A model generated the notes under the pieces. It had not been told where the DNA came from. It worked only from the letters and a program-made list of their open reading frames with translations, and did not search any database. DNA of 16,303 nt from Microcaldota archaeon (GTDB lineage Archaea > Micrarchaeota > Micrarchaeia > Micrarchaeales > Micrarchaeaceae), in contig JAJYVI010000011.1 of the NCBI GenBank assembly GCA_021792115.1, forward strand, positions 1 through 16,303, in the 5' to 3' direction. Positions 6,658 to 13,586 of the stretch are shown here, in pieces; the first letter of the stretch is position 1; each line of letters begins with the position of its first letter. The translations under genes were made by a program, and so were the position numbers.

Positions 6658-7080
6658 ATGGTATTTACAAGCGATTTGTCAACAAGCGATTTTTGGCTAC
6701 TAAGGCAGGCAGGATATGTGCCGCTTGGCTTGGTGATCGGTAATTCAGTCTACAGCATGGGCTTTTTAGGATCTATGGCGACTTCAATCAAAGGAGTTAT
6801 AAAAGGTGAGCTCGGACCTATAACTCAGCTTATGCATGAGGCAAAGACCCTGGCAATACAAAGGCTTGCAGATGAAGCTGAAAAGCTTAATGCAGACGGT
6901 GTCATAGGAGTTAAGCTTAAGGTCGAGTATATGCACAATGGTGAATGGATGGAGATAACAGCAATCGGCACTGCTGTAAAAAAGACAAATGATGCGCCTT
7001 TGGAAGGCCAGGCAGGCTCGCGGCCGCTTATAACTACATCAATACCTGTAAAGAGCGAGACAGTAGAATCAAATTTATGA
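6658..7080 (+). CDS. YbjQ/UPF0145-like heavy-metal-binding-domain family protein
   Basis: A 140-residue cytoplasmic protein of the YbjQ (UPF0145, DUF74) family, which forms pentameric ring-like folds of unknown function. Landmarks: FTSDLSTSDFWLLRQAGYVP (3-22), LVIGNSVYSMG, a central helix with HEAKTLAIQRLADEAEKL, the signature ADGVIGVKL (79-87), and the strand ITAIGTAVKK. The family's 'heavy-metal' name is historical; I see no clear metal ligands. The start is set by GGTGGT 4 nt upstream. It is followed after 33 bases by a membrane protein gene and then a regulator gene, apparently one operon. Confidence 0.85.
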   Translation: MVFTSDLSTSDFWLLRQAGYVPLGLVIGNSVYSMGFLGSMATSIKGVIKGELGPITQLMHEAKTLAIQRLADEAEKLNADGVIGVKLKVEYMHNGEWMEITAIGTAVKKTNDAPLEGQAGSRPLITTSIPVKSETVESNL

Positions 7081-7113
7081 AGTGCTGAATAAAGGCAGGC
7101 ATTAGGTGATTGT

Positions 7114-7893
7114 ATGCAAAAAAAATTTATATATATAGGACTTGTGCTCTTACTCATATTTTTTATTTCCTTGTTTCTGGCGTCGTCCTACTTGTTCGGC
7201 AAGCTGAAGAGCTCTGCCAGCATGTATACAAATGAGACAAAATACATAGGGCCAGGAAACTACTCGTCAATTCAACTGCAGATACAGAACATATCTAGAT
7301 TTATCCTTGTGGCAAGCCCTAATTCATCTGTTGACTTTTATGTGTTCAATAATACAGGCTATGGAGAATGGCAGAATTCAACTAGTATAGGCAATTTCCT
7401 ATCAACAGCAGGCAGCAGCGTTGGCAGAGGTATTTTGTTAGTAATAAATAACTCAAGCGCAGTGCAGTTCCCAGTTTCAAGGTCATATAGTTATGAGGCA
7501 AACCTTTCAACTCAGCCTCAGAATCAAACCTATTATTTTATCTTTAGAAACCCTTCCCAGAAGAATGTCTCAATGCATCTTATATACCTTTACATGGGCA
7601 ATAAAATTTTTTCAGCCTATAGCGCAATTGCTCCTGTGGGGTTCGGGATATTCCTGCTTTTAATAGCTAGCATAGGTTTTATAATATTTGGAATTTTGAA
7701 AAAGTCAAAATCAGATTCAGCAAAAGCAGAAGCGCATGATGCAGAATCTTCTGAAGAGGTTGAAAGACTGTATTCTGAAATTAAGCCTCAGCATGCTAAA
7801 AAGCATAAGCCAGAGTCTGGTCCTAGTTTATCTCCATCATCGCACTCAGCCACAAGAAAGGGCATGAAAGGGGCCAAGAAACACATAAAATAA
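7114..7893 (+). CDS. Two-helix membrane protein with sequon-rich external domain (unknown function)
   Basis: 259 residues. An N-terminal helix (about 5-27) serves as a signal anchor, followed by an external domain of about 140 residues, a second helix (about 170-195), and a 64-residue basic cytoplasmic tail rich in Lys, Ser and His. The external domain carries 11 N-x-S/T sequons (Asn 40, 49, 59, 70, 79, 88, 112, 113, 130, 137 and 151), suggesting heavy N-glycosylation at the archaeal surface. A canonical GGTGAT Shine-Dalgarno precedes the ATG by 3 nt. It lies between the YbjQ-like gene and the regulator gene (15-base gap). I do not recognise the external domain, which looks beta-rich. Confidence 0.75.
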   Translation: MQKKFIYIGLVLLLIFFISLFLASSYLFGKLKSSASMYTNETKYIGPGNYSSIQLQIQNISRFILVASPNSSVDFYVFNNTGYGEWQNSTSIGNFLSTAGSSVGRGILLVINNSSAVQFPVSRSYSYEANLSTQPQNQTYYFIFRNPSQKNVSMHLIYLYMGNKIFSAYSAIAPVGFGIFLLLIASIGFIIFGILKKSKSDSAKAEAHDAESSEEVERLYSEIKPQHAKKHKPESGPSLSPSSHSATRKGMKGAKKHIK

Positions 7894-7908
7894 TTTTGTT
7901 GTGAAACC

Positions 7909-8607
7909 ATGGACGAACTGAAAGAGAAGATTGCAGGGGAAATAACTCTTTCTGAGAATGCAGGGGACACTATGAAGAAATGGAGGGAACTGTTCGGCAT
8001 AAGCCAGACAGAGCTTGCAAAGCATCTTAACATTTCAACATCAACAATAAGCGACTATGAAGGGAACAGGAGACAGAGTCCTGGAATCAGCATAATAAAA
8101 AGATTTGTCGATGCACTGTTCGTGATAGATGAAACGCGCGGCAGCGAGGTTATCCAAAGCCTTGAGAAGTTCAGAGCAGGTGAAACGCAGAAGAAGGAGG
8201 AAGCAGCATTCCAGCTGCACGAGTTTCATTCCTCTGTAACAGGGGCAGATTTCAATCGCCTCATCGAAGGCAAGGTAATAGCGAATCCTGCATACCTTGA
8301 TGACATAAAGATATTTGGGTATACTGTGCTTGACAGTCTGAAGGTCATACTTGAGATGGCGCCAATGGAGTTTCCAAAGCTTTTTGGGGTCACAACCGAG
8401 CGCGCATTTTTTTTTGACAATGTCTCAACAGGCAGATCTCCTATGGTTGTAATAAGGGTAGCCCCAATGAAGCCAAAGATAGTGGTCATGCTCGGTCTCA
8501 CTAACATAGACAAGCTCGCAATAAAAATTGCGCTTATAGAGAAAATACCTCTTATTGCGACAAAGCTTACAATAAACGAGATAAATGAGCGCCTAAGTAA
8601 GATATAA
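7909..8607 (+). CDS. Archaeal XRE-type helix-turn-helix transcriptional regulator
   Basis: 232 residues. A XRE/Cro HTH occupies residues 22-72, with WRELFGISQTELAKHLNIS followed by the recognition helix in TSTISDYEGNRRQSP. The C-terminal 130 residues are a conserved archaeal ligand- or partner-binding domain, including VTTERAFFFDNVSTGRSP and PKIVVMLGLTNIDKLAIKIA; I recall this layout from archaeal regulators of the COG1709 type. The target is unknown, but its operon with the YbjQ-like and membrane proteins suggests local control. The start follows the upstream stop by 15 bases; upstream TTGTTGTGAAACC has only a weak Shine-Dalgarno. Confidence 0.85.
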   Translation: MDELKEKIAGEITLSENAGDTMKKWRELFGISQTELAKHLNISTSTISDYEGNRRQSPGISIIKRFVDALFVIDETRGSEVIQSLEKFRAGETQKKEEAAFQLHEFHSSVTGADFNRLIEGKVIANPAYLDDIKIFGYTVLDSLKVILEMAPMEFPKLFGVTTERAFFFDNVSTGRSPMVVIRVAPMKPKIVVMLGLTNIDKLAIKIALIEKIPLIATKLTINEINERLSKI

Positions 8608-8784
8608 TACGTGCATCATAAGCACATATATAATTCCTCTGTAAATCTATAATTCATTTGATAAAGCAGGTCAGTAAAAATAACAAATCTAACAGCAATA
8701 ACAAATAAATAAATAAAAACAAATAAAAATGCAAGAATAATAAATAAATATAAAAAATGGTTTGCAATGCCAACTTGTGATTGA

Positions 8785-9324
8785 TTGAAGCATGTTGAAT
8801 ATAAAGTAGTTGAGGATAAGGAGGAGGAGCACATTGCGCAAAATCCCAAGCCAGCGTCACCTCAGCAGCAGCGTGAAAAAGCAGAGATAAAAGTCGGCGA
8901 GCCCCTTCTTTTCTGGGTAATGATGCTTGTTATAGGTCTGTTCCTGATTGTAATTCCGAATATAGGCGCAATACCCACAAACACAGCAGCAATGCTTCTT
9001 GAGGTTGGCAAGGCAATAATATATATTCCTGGCGCGATAATACTGCCTCTTATAATATCTTTATGGGTCGCAGAGAAGATTGGTGCGGTAAACAGGCCAT
9101 CTAAATCAATTTTGTCTCTCAGCATGCTTAATGCGTCATATGTTTTCCTTGTTTACATAATTGCAATATTCATTATATTCCTGCTTGCGAAATACTTCAG
9201 CCCTAATTTAGTCAGTGTTAGTGTAGCCTCATTTTTAATTTATCTAGTCGCACTTCCGTTTGTAATTTTGTTTGTGCTTGTGCCGCTGCTTTCCCTGCTT
9301 TCATCAGCAAGACATAATGTATGA
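8785..9324 (+). CDS. Four-helix integral membrane protein of unknown function (TTG start)
   Basis: 179 residues. A charged cytoplasmic N-terminus (1-38, rich in Glu, Lys and Gln) precedes four predicted membrane helices (about 41-62, 74-96, 112-136 and 143-172) and a short basic end. There is no ATG at the front; a stop at 8782-8784 forces TTG 8785 as the first possible start, and GTGAT just upstream acts as Shine-Dalgarno. It is followed 9 bases later by tmk, so both are probably one transcript. No family recognised. The 177-base gap before it (8608-8784) is A/T-rich low-complexity sequence with AATAAATA-type runs and no gene. Confidence 0.65.
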   Translation: MKHVEYKVVEDKEEEHIAQNPKPASPQQQREKAEIKVGEPLLFWVMMLVIGLFLIVIPNIGAIPTNTAAMLLEVGKAIIYIPGAIILPLIISLWVAEKIGAVNRPSKSILSLSMLNASYVFLVYIIAIFIIFLLAKYFSPNLVSVSVASFLIYLVALPFVILFVLVPLLSLLSSARHNV

Positions 9325-9333
9325 AATTAACAA

Positions 9334-9945
9334 ATGATTTTTATGTTCATTGTTTTTGAGGGAATTGACGGCTCTGGCAAGACAACGCAGGCAAAGCTGC
9401 TTTATAAGCACTTTTTGGCAAATAAAAGCACAAAAACAAAATGCATTCTTACAAATGAACCTACAAACGGAAATATAGGCAGGTCTGTAAAATCATTGAT
9501 AAAAAAAAGCAGCATAAATCCCGCAGCAGTCCAGCTCCTATTCATGGCAGATAGGGCAGAGCATGCTACATCGATTAAAGAGTGGATAAATGAAAATAAA
9601 ATAATTGTTTGCGACAGATATTATTTTTCAACAATTGCATATGGGCATGCACTCGGTCTGAATAGAGACTGGCTTGAAACTATAAATAATATATTTCCAA
9701 AGCCTGACTTTACAATAATACTTGATGTAGATCCTGCAACTGCGCTGGCCAGAGTGCATTCAAGGAAAGAGCCAAAACAGTATTTTGAAAAGGCAAAATT
9801 TCTTGACAAAGTGCGAAAAGAATATAAGAGTTTGTCAAAACAATATAATAATATTTTTATCATAAAATGTAATGAGAACACTACTGCTTCTCAAACTCAT
9901 GCAGAAGTCATTGAAATTATAAAGTCTATGGCTCCTTTCGTCTAG
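9334..9945 (+). CDS. tmk: Thymidylate kinase (dTMP kinase)
   Basis: Phosphorylates dTMP to dTDP with ATP, in dTTP synthesis. It has the P-loop FEGIDGSGKTTQ (Gly10 to Thr17, with Lys16), the DRAEH motif (73-77), the DRYYFST base-binding motif (94-100), ILDVDPATALAR before the lid, and a lid region with SRKEPKQYFEKAKFL (from about 145). Length 203 is typical. A second ATG at 9343 (MFIVFEGID) would match usual Tmk starts better, and neither has a clear Shine-Dalgarno. The last five codons and TAG stop lie within the 5' end of the tRNA-Glu gene: the stop is in the D arm. So processing of a joint transcript by RNase P would remove the tmk stop codon. Confidence 0.95.
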   Translation: MIFMFIVFEGIDGSGKTTQAKLLYKHFLANKSTKTKCILTNEPTNGNIGRSVKSLIKKSSINPAAVQLLFMADRAEHATSIKEWINENKIIVCDRYYFSTIAYGHALGLNRDWLETINNIFPKPDFTIILDVDPATALARVHSRKEPKQYFEKAKFLDKVRKEYKSLSKQYNNIFIIKCNENTTASQTHAEVIEIIKSMAPFV

Positions 9946-10005
9946 TCCGGCCAAGGACACAGGGCTTTCAACCCTGTAACCCGGGTTCAAATCCCGGAAG
10001 GAGCA
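9931..10005 (+). tRNA. tRNA-Glu (anticodon UUC)
   Basis: The acceptor stem is GCTCCTT (9931-9937) with AAGGAGC (9998-10004), discriminator A10005, no encoded CCA. The anticodon arm is CAGGG-CTTTCAA-CCCTG with TTC at 9967-9969. The T arm is CCGGG-TTCAAAT-CCCGG. No intron. It overlaps the final 15 bases of tmk, and the tmk TAG stop is part of its D arm. Downstream DNA changes to AT-rich accessory content, so this tRNA may mark the edge of an inserted island; tRNA genes are common integration targets in archaea, although I found no integrase or repeated tRNA 3' end in the window. Confidence 0.97.
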
Positions 10006-10126
10006 ATTGCATTTTGGGGTTATATATAAGTGCCACAAATGTTACCCTTTTCTAACATAGTTTTAGCACAACAATCAACTTAAGATAGTCCTTCACATCT
10101 TTGTGTCATAATTGTAAGAATTCTTG

Positions 10127-10360
10127 TTATAATGCATTACTAATTTGAATTAGTACACTAAGAATCTGAAGAGTGGTCAGAATAATCGCTAACACTATAC
10201 CCCAAAAGAATATTGTGATCAAAAAATTATTTCTTTTTATTGCATACATTATAAGTATCCCACTTATACCACTTGTGCCAACAATGATACTAGAGGGTAG
10301 GAATATTTTAAAAGTTGTATTTCCGTATACTTGAGCTAATGCAAATATTGAAACTAGCAA
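10127..10360 (-). CDS. Weak hypothetical membrane ORF, possibly decayed
   Basis: A 77-codon minus-strand frame starting at a TTG, with two or three hydrophobic segments (about residues 18-40 and 46-72) around a short basic turn YAIKRNN. There is no clear Shine-Dalgarno. The same frame is open further upstream without an ATG. A second minus-strand frame (10368-10481, also without a start codon) encodes a Lys-rich stretch ending EVERFYLTNLIGI directly before it. Together they look like one membrane-protein gene broken by a frameshift. No family recognised. Confidence 0.3.
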   Translation of the reverse strand: MLVSIFALAQVYGNTTFKIFLPSSIIVGTSGISGILIMYAIKRNNFLITIFFWGIVLAIILTTLQILSVLIQISNAL

Positions 10361-10588
10361 AAAAATCTCAAATGCCTATCAAATTTGTCAAATAAAACCT
10401 TTCTACTTCTTTGTTAATGGCAAATGCTTTCTTTTTTGTAATAAATACCTTCTTTTTCGATTGGAATATAATATCACTGATTTATACAATTATTACATTA
10501 TTTAGTGTGTTGAAAATTTAAATAATAAAACAATAATTTCGCTAATACTATCAGTACAAAAAATCTTTGATTTTTTTAGATATAAATA

Positions 10589-10647
10589 GGGCGACTGCGA
10601 CCGTCTTAAATAATAGAATATCCTTATGCTTAGCGGAGCGGTCGCCC
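10589..10647. repeat. GC-rich 10-bp inverted repeat in AT-rich DNA
   Basis: GGGCGACTGC (10589-10598) faces GCGGTCGCCC (10638-10647): nine Watson-Crick pairs plus one G-T, with a 39-base loop. It is preceded by a TATA-like TATAAATA (10581-10588) and ends just at the transposase remnant. The rest of 10361-10588 is AT-rich with no other feature that I can support. It may be a relic of the transposon end or a small structured transcript. Confidence 0.45.
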
Positions 10648-10905
10648 ATATATGCGGCACTACTATGCCAAAGACAATAATATGAATTGATGTGATTGCA
10701 ATCAATGGAAGAAGGTCATTGCAAATTATCAAAGCCAAAAGACAAAGGATATGGAAAGAGATGGGCGATTGAGAGATTCTTTTCAAAAATCAAAAGAAAA
10801 CTTAATCTCTTAAACAACAGGTTCTTTGGATTAGAAAGAGTGTCATTTCATGTAAATGCAGTTTCAATTGCATATCTGATCAGATATATAAATTTAGAAA
10901 TTTAA
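10643..10905 (+). pseudogene. Frameshifted remnant of an IS4/IS5-group (DDE) transposase
   Basis: The C-terminal part is open from about 10696 to 10905. It contains the signature Y-(2)-R-(3)-E-(6)-K, read as Y-G-K-R-W-A-I-E-R-F-F-S-K-I-K, whose Glu is the third catalytic acid of DDE transposases, and the family ending FGLERVSFHVNAVSIAYLIR. Upstream pieces are spread over other frames: MRHYYAKDNNMN (about 10652-10687), then DVIAINGRRS (about 10690-10720), then CKLSKPKDKGYGKRW in the last frame. That makes at least two frameshifts, and the catalytic Asp part is missing. It is inactive and marks the accessory nature of this region. Confidence 0.75.
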
Positions 10906-11100
10906 TTTTATAATAATTAAACAGGATTATAACATTTAGTTAGTGTAAACTTTGTTTATTCTCAATTATTTGCCAATAATTTTTATTAAATATTTATATA
11001 TTTTAGAAAATAAACTATAATAGATAAAAGAATAGTGTTATCTTAGAATTAAAAAGAATACTATTAAAAATTTAACACACTAGATACCAAAATAAAAACA

Positions 11101-11126
11101 AATATTTAAATATTATATGTTATATA
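11101..11126 (+). promoter_or_regulatory. Palindrome plus TATA box upstream of the defence-like operon
   Basis: A perfect 14-bp palindrome, AATATTTAAATATT (11101-11114), lies just before TATA-like TTATATAAA (about 11118-11126). ATG 11158 is 32 bases beyond, the distance expected for a leaderless or near-leaderless archaeal transcript. The palindrome could be an operator, but perfect AT-only palindromes arise easily in AT-rich DNA. The remaining 10906-11100 has no gene that I can see. Confidence 0.45.
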
Positions 11127-11157
11127 AATTAACTATATCAAATATAAGTGTATAAAA

Positions 11158-11391
11158 ATGTCAAAAATATCAGTTAAAAATGAGACAAAAGAAGAGAAAT
11201 TCAAACGAATAGCCAGTGCTCGTACATTACGTATATTAAATGATCTCAGACTACTTGGCAATTGCTCTAGTACTGGCACCTATTCATATACTGAAGATGA
11301 TACTAACAAAATATTTTTTGCGATTGAAAAAGAGGTGAAGCGTATAAAAATTCTTTTCAATAAGTCCGAAACAAAATTTTCGCTTGAATAG
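11158..11391 (+). CDS. 77-aa small protein, first gene of the GHKL-DUF2130-TIR operon
   Basis: A compact, charged, helical protein: a basic N-terminus, then RIASARTLRILNDLRLLGN, a Cys/Ser/Thr-Tyr turn (CSSTGTYSYTEDD), then an amphipathic helix IFFAIEKEVKRIKILF. I recall similar small proteins (LGNCS...YEYTEEDV.KIF.AIE) in many prokaryotes beside mobile or restriction-type genes, but know no function. No zinc cluster (one Cys). It ends 8 bases before the GHKL ATPase gene, so it is almost surely co-translated with it. It could be a regulator, adaptor or antitoxin-like partner; the sequence does not decide. Confidence 0.75.
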   Translation: MSKISVKNETKEEKFKRIASARTLRILNDLRLLGNCSSTGTYSYTEDDTNKIFFAIEKEVKRIKILFNKSETKFSLE

Positions 11392-11399
11392 GTGGTAAT

Positions 11400-12968
11400 A
11401 TGACATATGATGTAGAATTTGACACGGAAGGTACAATGCGTAATTTTATAGACTCATACGAGATGGCAGAAGAAGACGAGCCAGCCATAATACTCATTGA
11501 GGCTATTGCTAATTCTGTAGATGCACATGCAACTGAGGTGCAAATATGGTTGCGTCAAAAACAAGATGGTAGAGGCGTTCTTAAAATCTCCGATAACGGA
11601 GATGGCATGACAGAAAAAATCTTGAAAGAGAATTACCATCGTTTTTCTGTTTCCTCCAAAGAGAAGTCAGAAGGGCATGGGATTGGATTCGCGGGCGTTG
11701 GAGCCAAACTAGCATTATATTTTGATAAAGACACTAAAGTTAGAACTACTACGAAATCTGCAACAAGGGAGCAGGCGCTATGTACACTTATGGGATGGAA
11801 TAAAGCAAGTGGTAAACTTGAATGGGACTATGCGAGAGAATATAATGCAGACAAAGAATTTTTAATCAACAAAAAACACGGTACAATATATGAAGTTGAC
11901 TTAAATAAAACATTGTGGAAGTTTTTCCAAAGCAATCATCCTAACATAATTAAGAAATGGTATAATTCGTTGCTATTAGGGCATTATAACATTGATATTA
12001 CGGTTAACGGGCAAAAAATAGGTCCAAGGCAAATTAAGATACAGGCAGGAATGAGTTTTTCAAAACAGATTAAAGTTTCTGGCGAGGATGTTAAGTTTCA
12101 TTTCTATATCTTAGAAAATGGAAAAGATTTTGATAATGAAGAGAAAGGAATGAACTTCATAGTTTATGGAAAGTACATAAAGACAGATAAAATTAACTGG
12201 GGAGGAAGAATAAAGCCCGAATATGAAGACAAAATCTATACCTTAATTGAAGCCGACGGATTAGCTACAGAGCTCGTATTTAACAAACAAAATTTTCATA
12301 ATCATGCTAAAAAATATATAGAAACGAAAAAGAAATGTGAAACCGAGCTGAATATTTGGCTTAATAGTGTGGGTGCACTTAGGGAGACTATGGATTTGGC
12401 TCCTACTAGGAGGATGCGTGAGTTAAGCAATCTACTTAATGTATTACTGAATAATAAAGATTTCAAAGATTTTAACCCATTTTTGCGCAGACTAAGCAGT
12501 CTTACATTATTTGAGGATCCGAATGGAACTAAAACTGGGGAGCTAGTTAATGGCTCACAAATAAGTACAGGAACAGAAGGGAGTGGTGGAGAAGGCGGAG
12601 GTACGGATGTACTAGGAGATGATGAAAATAATAAAGTGCCAGTATTAGATAATCGAGGAGATACGAGCATTGAGGAGCATAAAAGAAATAGAAAAGGTAT
12701 TGTCATAAGATCAGAAAATGAAGAAAATAACAATAGGGAAGCTTGGGTAGACATCGCTAGAAATGCAATAATAATAAATGAAGGGCACAGATTTTACAAG
12801 GTTGCAAAGGAAAGCAATAACTCAAATGTAAAAACGATGCAACTCGTCAAAGCAATAGTGGATGCGCTTGCATACGATGCTGCTGACAAACCAGAATTTG
12901 CAAATAACTATATAGAAATATCAGACAAGAAGCTAAGTCTGATTACTGCTTTAATGAATAAGACATAG
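11400..12968 (+). CDS. GHKL (HATPase_c, MORC/MutL-like) ATPase
   Basis: 522 residues. The Bergerat ATP-binding fold is at the N-terminus: N-box E34-x3-N38-S-x-D41-A; G1 box D65-N-G-D-G69-M; G2 lid GHGIGFAGVGAK (92-103). A transducer-like beta domain follows (to about 240), then a helical segment, a Gly/Ser/Glu-rich linker (about 388-405) and a C-terminal domain with WVDIARNAIIINEGHRFY (from about 449). There is no HisKA domain, so it is not a sensor kinase. The layout resembles GHKL ATPases linked to restriction-type systems, the group from which eukaryotic MORC proteins derive. Such proteins dimerise with ATP and may clamp or sense DNA. GGTGGT precedes ATG by 3 bases. It is the second gene of the operon, 8 bases before the next. 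Confidence 0.88.
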   Translation: MTYDVEFDTEGTMRNFIDSYEMAEEDEPAIILIEAIANSVDAHATEVQIWLRQKQDGRGVLKISDNGDGMTEKILKENYHRFSVSSKEKSEGHGIGFAGVGAKLALYFDKDTKVRTTTKSATREQALCTLMGWNKASGKLEWDYAREYNADKEFLINKKHGTIYEVDLNKTLWKFFQSNHPNIIKKWYNSLLLGHYNIDITVNGQKIGPRQIKIQAGMSFSKQIKVSGEDVKFHFYILENGKDFDNEEKGMNFIVYGKYIKTDKINWGGRIKPEYEDKIYTLIEADGLATELVFNKQNFHNHAKKYIETKKKCETELNIWLNSVGALRETMDLAPTRRMRELSNLLNVLLNNKDFKDFNPFLRRLSSLTLFEDPNGTKTGELVNGSQISTGTEGSGGEGGGTDVLGDDENNKVPVLDNRGDTSIEEHKRNRKGIVIRSENEENNNREAWVDIARNAIIINEGHRFYKVAKESNNSNVKTMQLVKAIVDALAYDAADKPEFANNYIEISDKKLSLITALMNKT

Positions 12969-12976
12969 ATGAGTAT

Positions 12977-13579
12977 ATGGATATTGTTGTTACCTCTGTA
13001 AATGGTGTTATAAAGGCGGGAATACTTTCAGGATCATTATTAGATGCAGAAGATTCTCATATTAGATTAGATGAAGTAAAAAATTGGGAGCGCAAATATA
13101 TAAATTTCGTAGAAGAAGGGCAGAACAGATTAAACGAGATGAAAAAATCAACAGATTTAGAGCAGAAATGGTTACTTGGAAATCTAATTTATTCTTTTCT
13201 AAATAGTAATAAGGCCGTAAACTTGCTAGATTGGAGCAAAAGTATAGCTAGAGATATTGGCATCCAACCAACAGAAAAACGAAAAGAGGGGTTTGGAGAT
13301 AGCGACGTAAAGGCTTTAGTAAATTTAAGGAAAATCTTTAAAGTACACGGAGATATAGACACACGGATTTCGTGGGAACTGTTATATTTTGTGAATCAGT
13401 CTGTAGTCGAGTATATGGAGAATAAAAAAGTTGATACATTCTCTTTACCAAAAAATAAATTAATAAATGAAATATTAGAATTAGCGAATCAAGAAGCCCG
13501 ATTTGCAGTAAAAGGTAATAGCGGCCATGCAATTTCAGTAACTAAAAAACTCATGGAAAGTATACTGCATACACTTTAG
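12977..13579 (+). CDS. 200-aa mostly helical protein of unknown function
   Basis: Not recognised. The start is taken as ATG 12977, 8 bases after the ATPase stop; ATG 12969 is in another frame and soon stops. Visible features: a short N-terminal strand segment, a long helical region with WERKYINFVEEGQNRLNEM, then QKWLLGNLIYSFL, DWSKSIARDIGIQ, ALVNLRKIFKVHG and RISWELLYFVNQ. The order 'LG..I..F - SK.ia.diGi - lRk.f - ISWe.L' vaguely recalls the helical N-terminal DUF1016/YhcG domain that accompanies nucleases, but I would not assign it. It has no Cys, signal peptide or membrane helix. The tight spacing (7 bases to the next gene) suggests it works with the ATPase and nuclease as an adaptor. Confidence 0.8.
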   Translation: MDIVVTSVNGVIKAGILSGSLLDAEDSHIRLDEVKNWERKYINFVEEGQNRLNEMKKSTDLEQKWLLGNLIYSFLNSNKAVNLLDWSKSIARDIGIQPTEKRKEGFGDSDVKALVNLRKIFKVHGDIDTRISWELLYFVNQSVVEYMENKKVDTFSLPKNKLINEILELANQEARFAVKGNSGHAISVTKKLMESILHTL

Positions 13580-13586
13580 TGGTTTT

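Noticed and set aside
10502..10786. Minus-strand 94-codon frame
   Set aside because: It runs antisense through the transposase remnant and inverted repeat; no ribosome site and no recognisable domain.
12302..12754. Minus-strand Ser/Leu/Pro-rich frame opposite the GHKL ATPase
   Set aside because: It is an antisense shadow of the Gly/Glu-rich linker of a well-supported gene.
11400..12968. Two-component sensor kinase
   Set aside because: There is a GHKL ATPase fold, but no phospho-accepting His domain, no membrane helices and no response regulator nearby.
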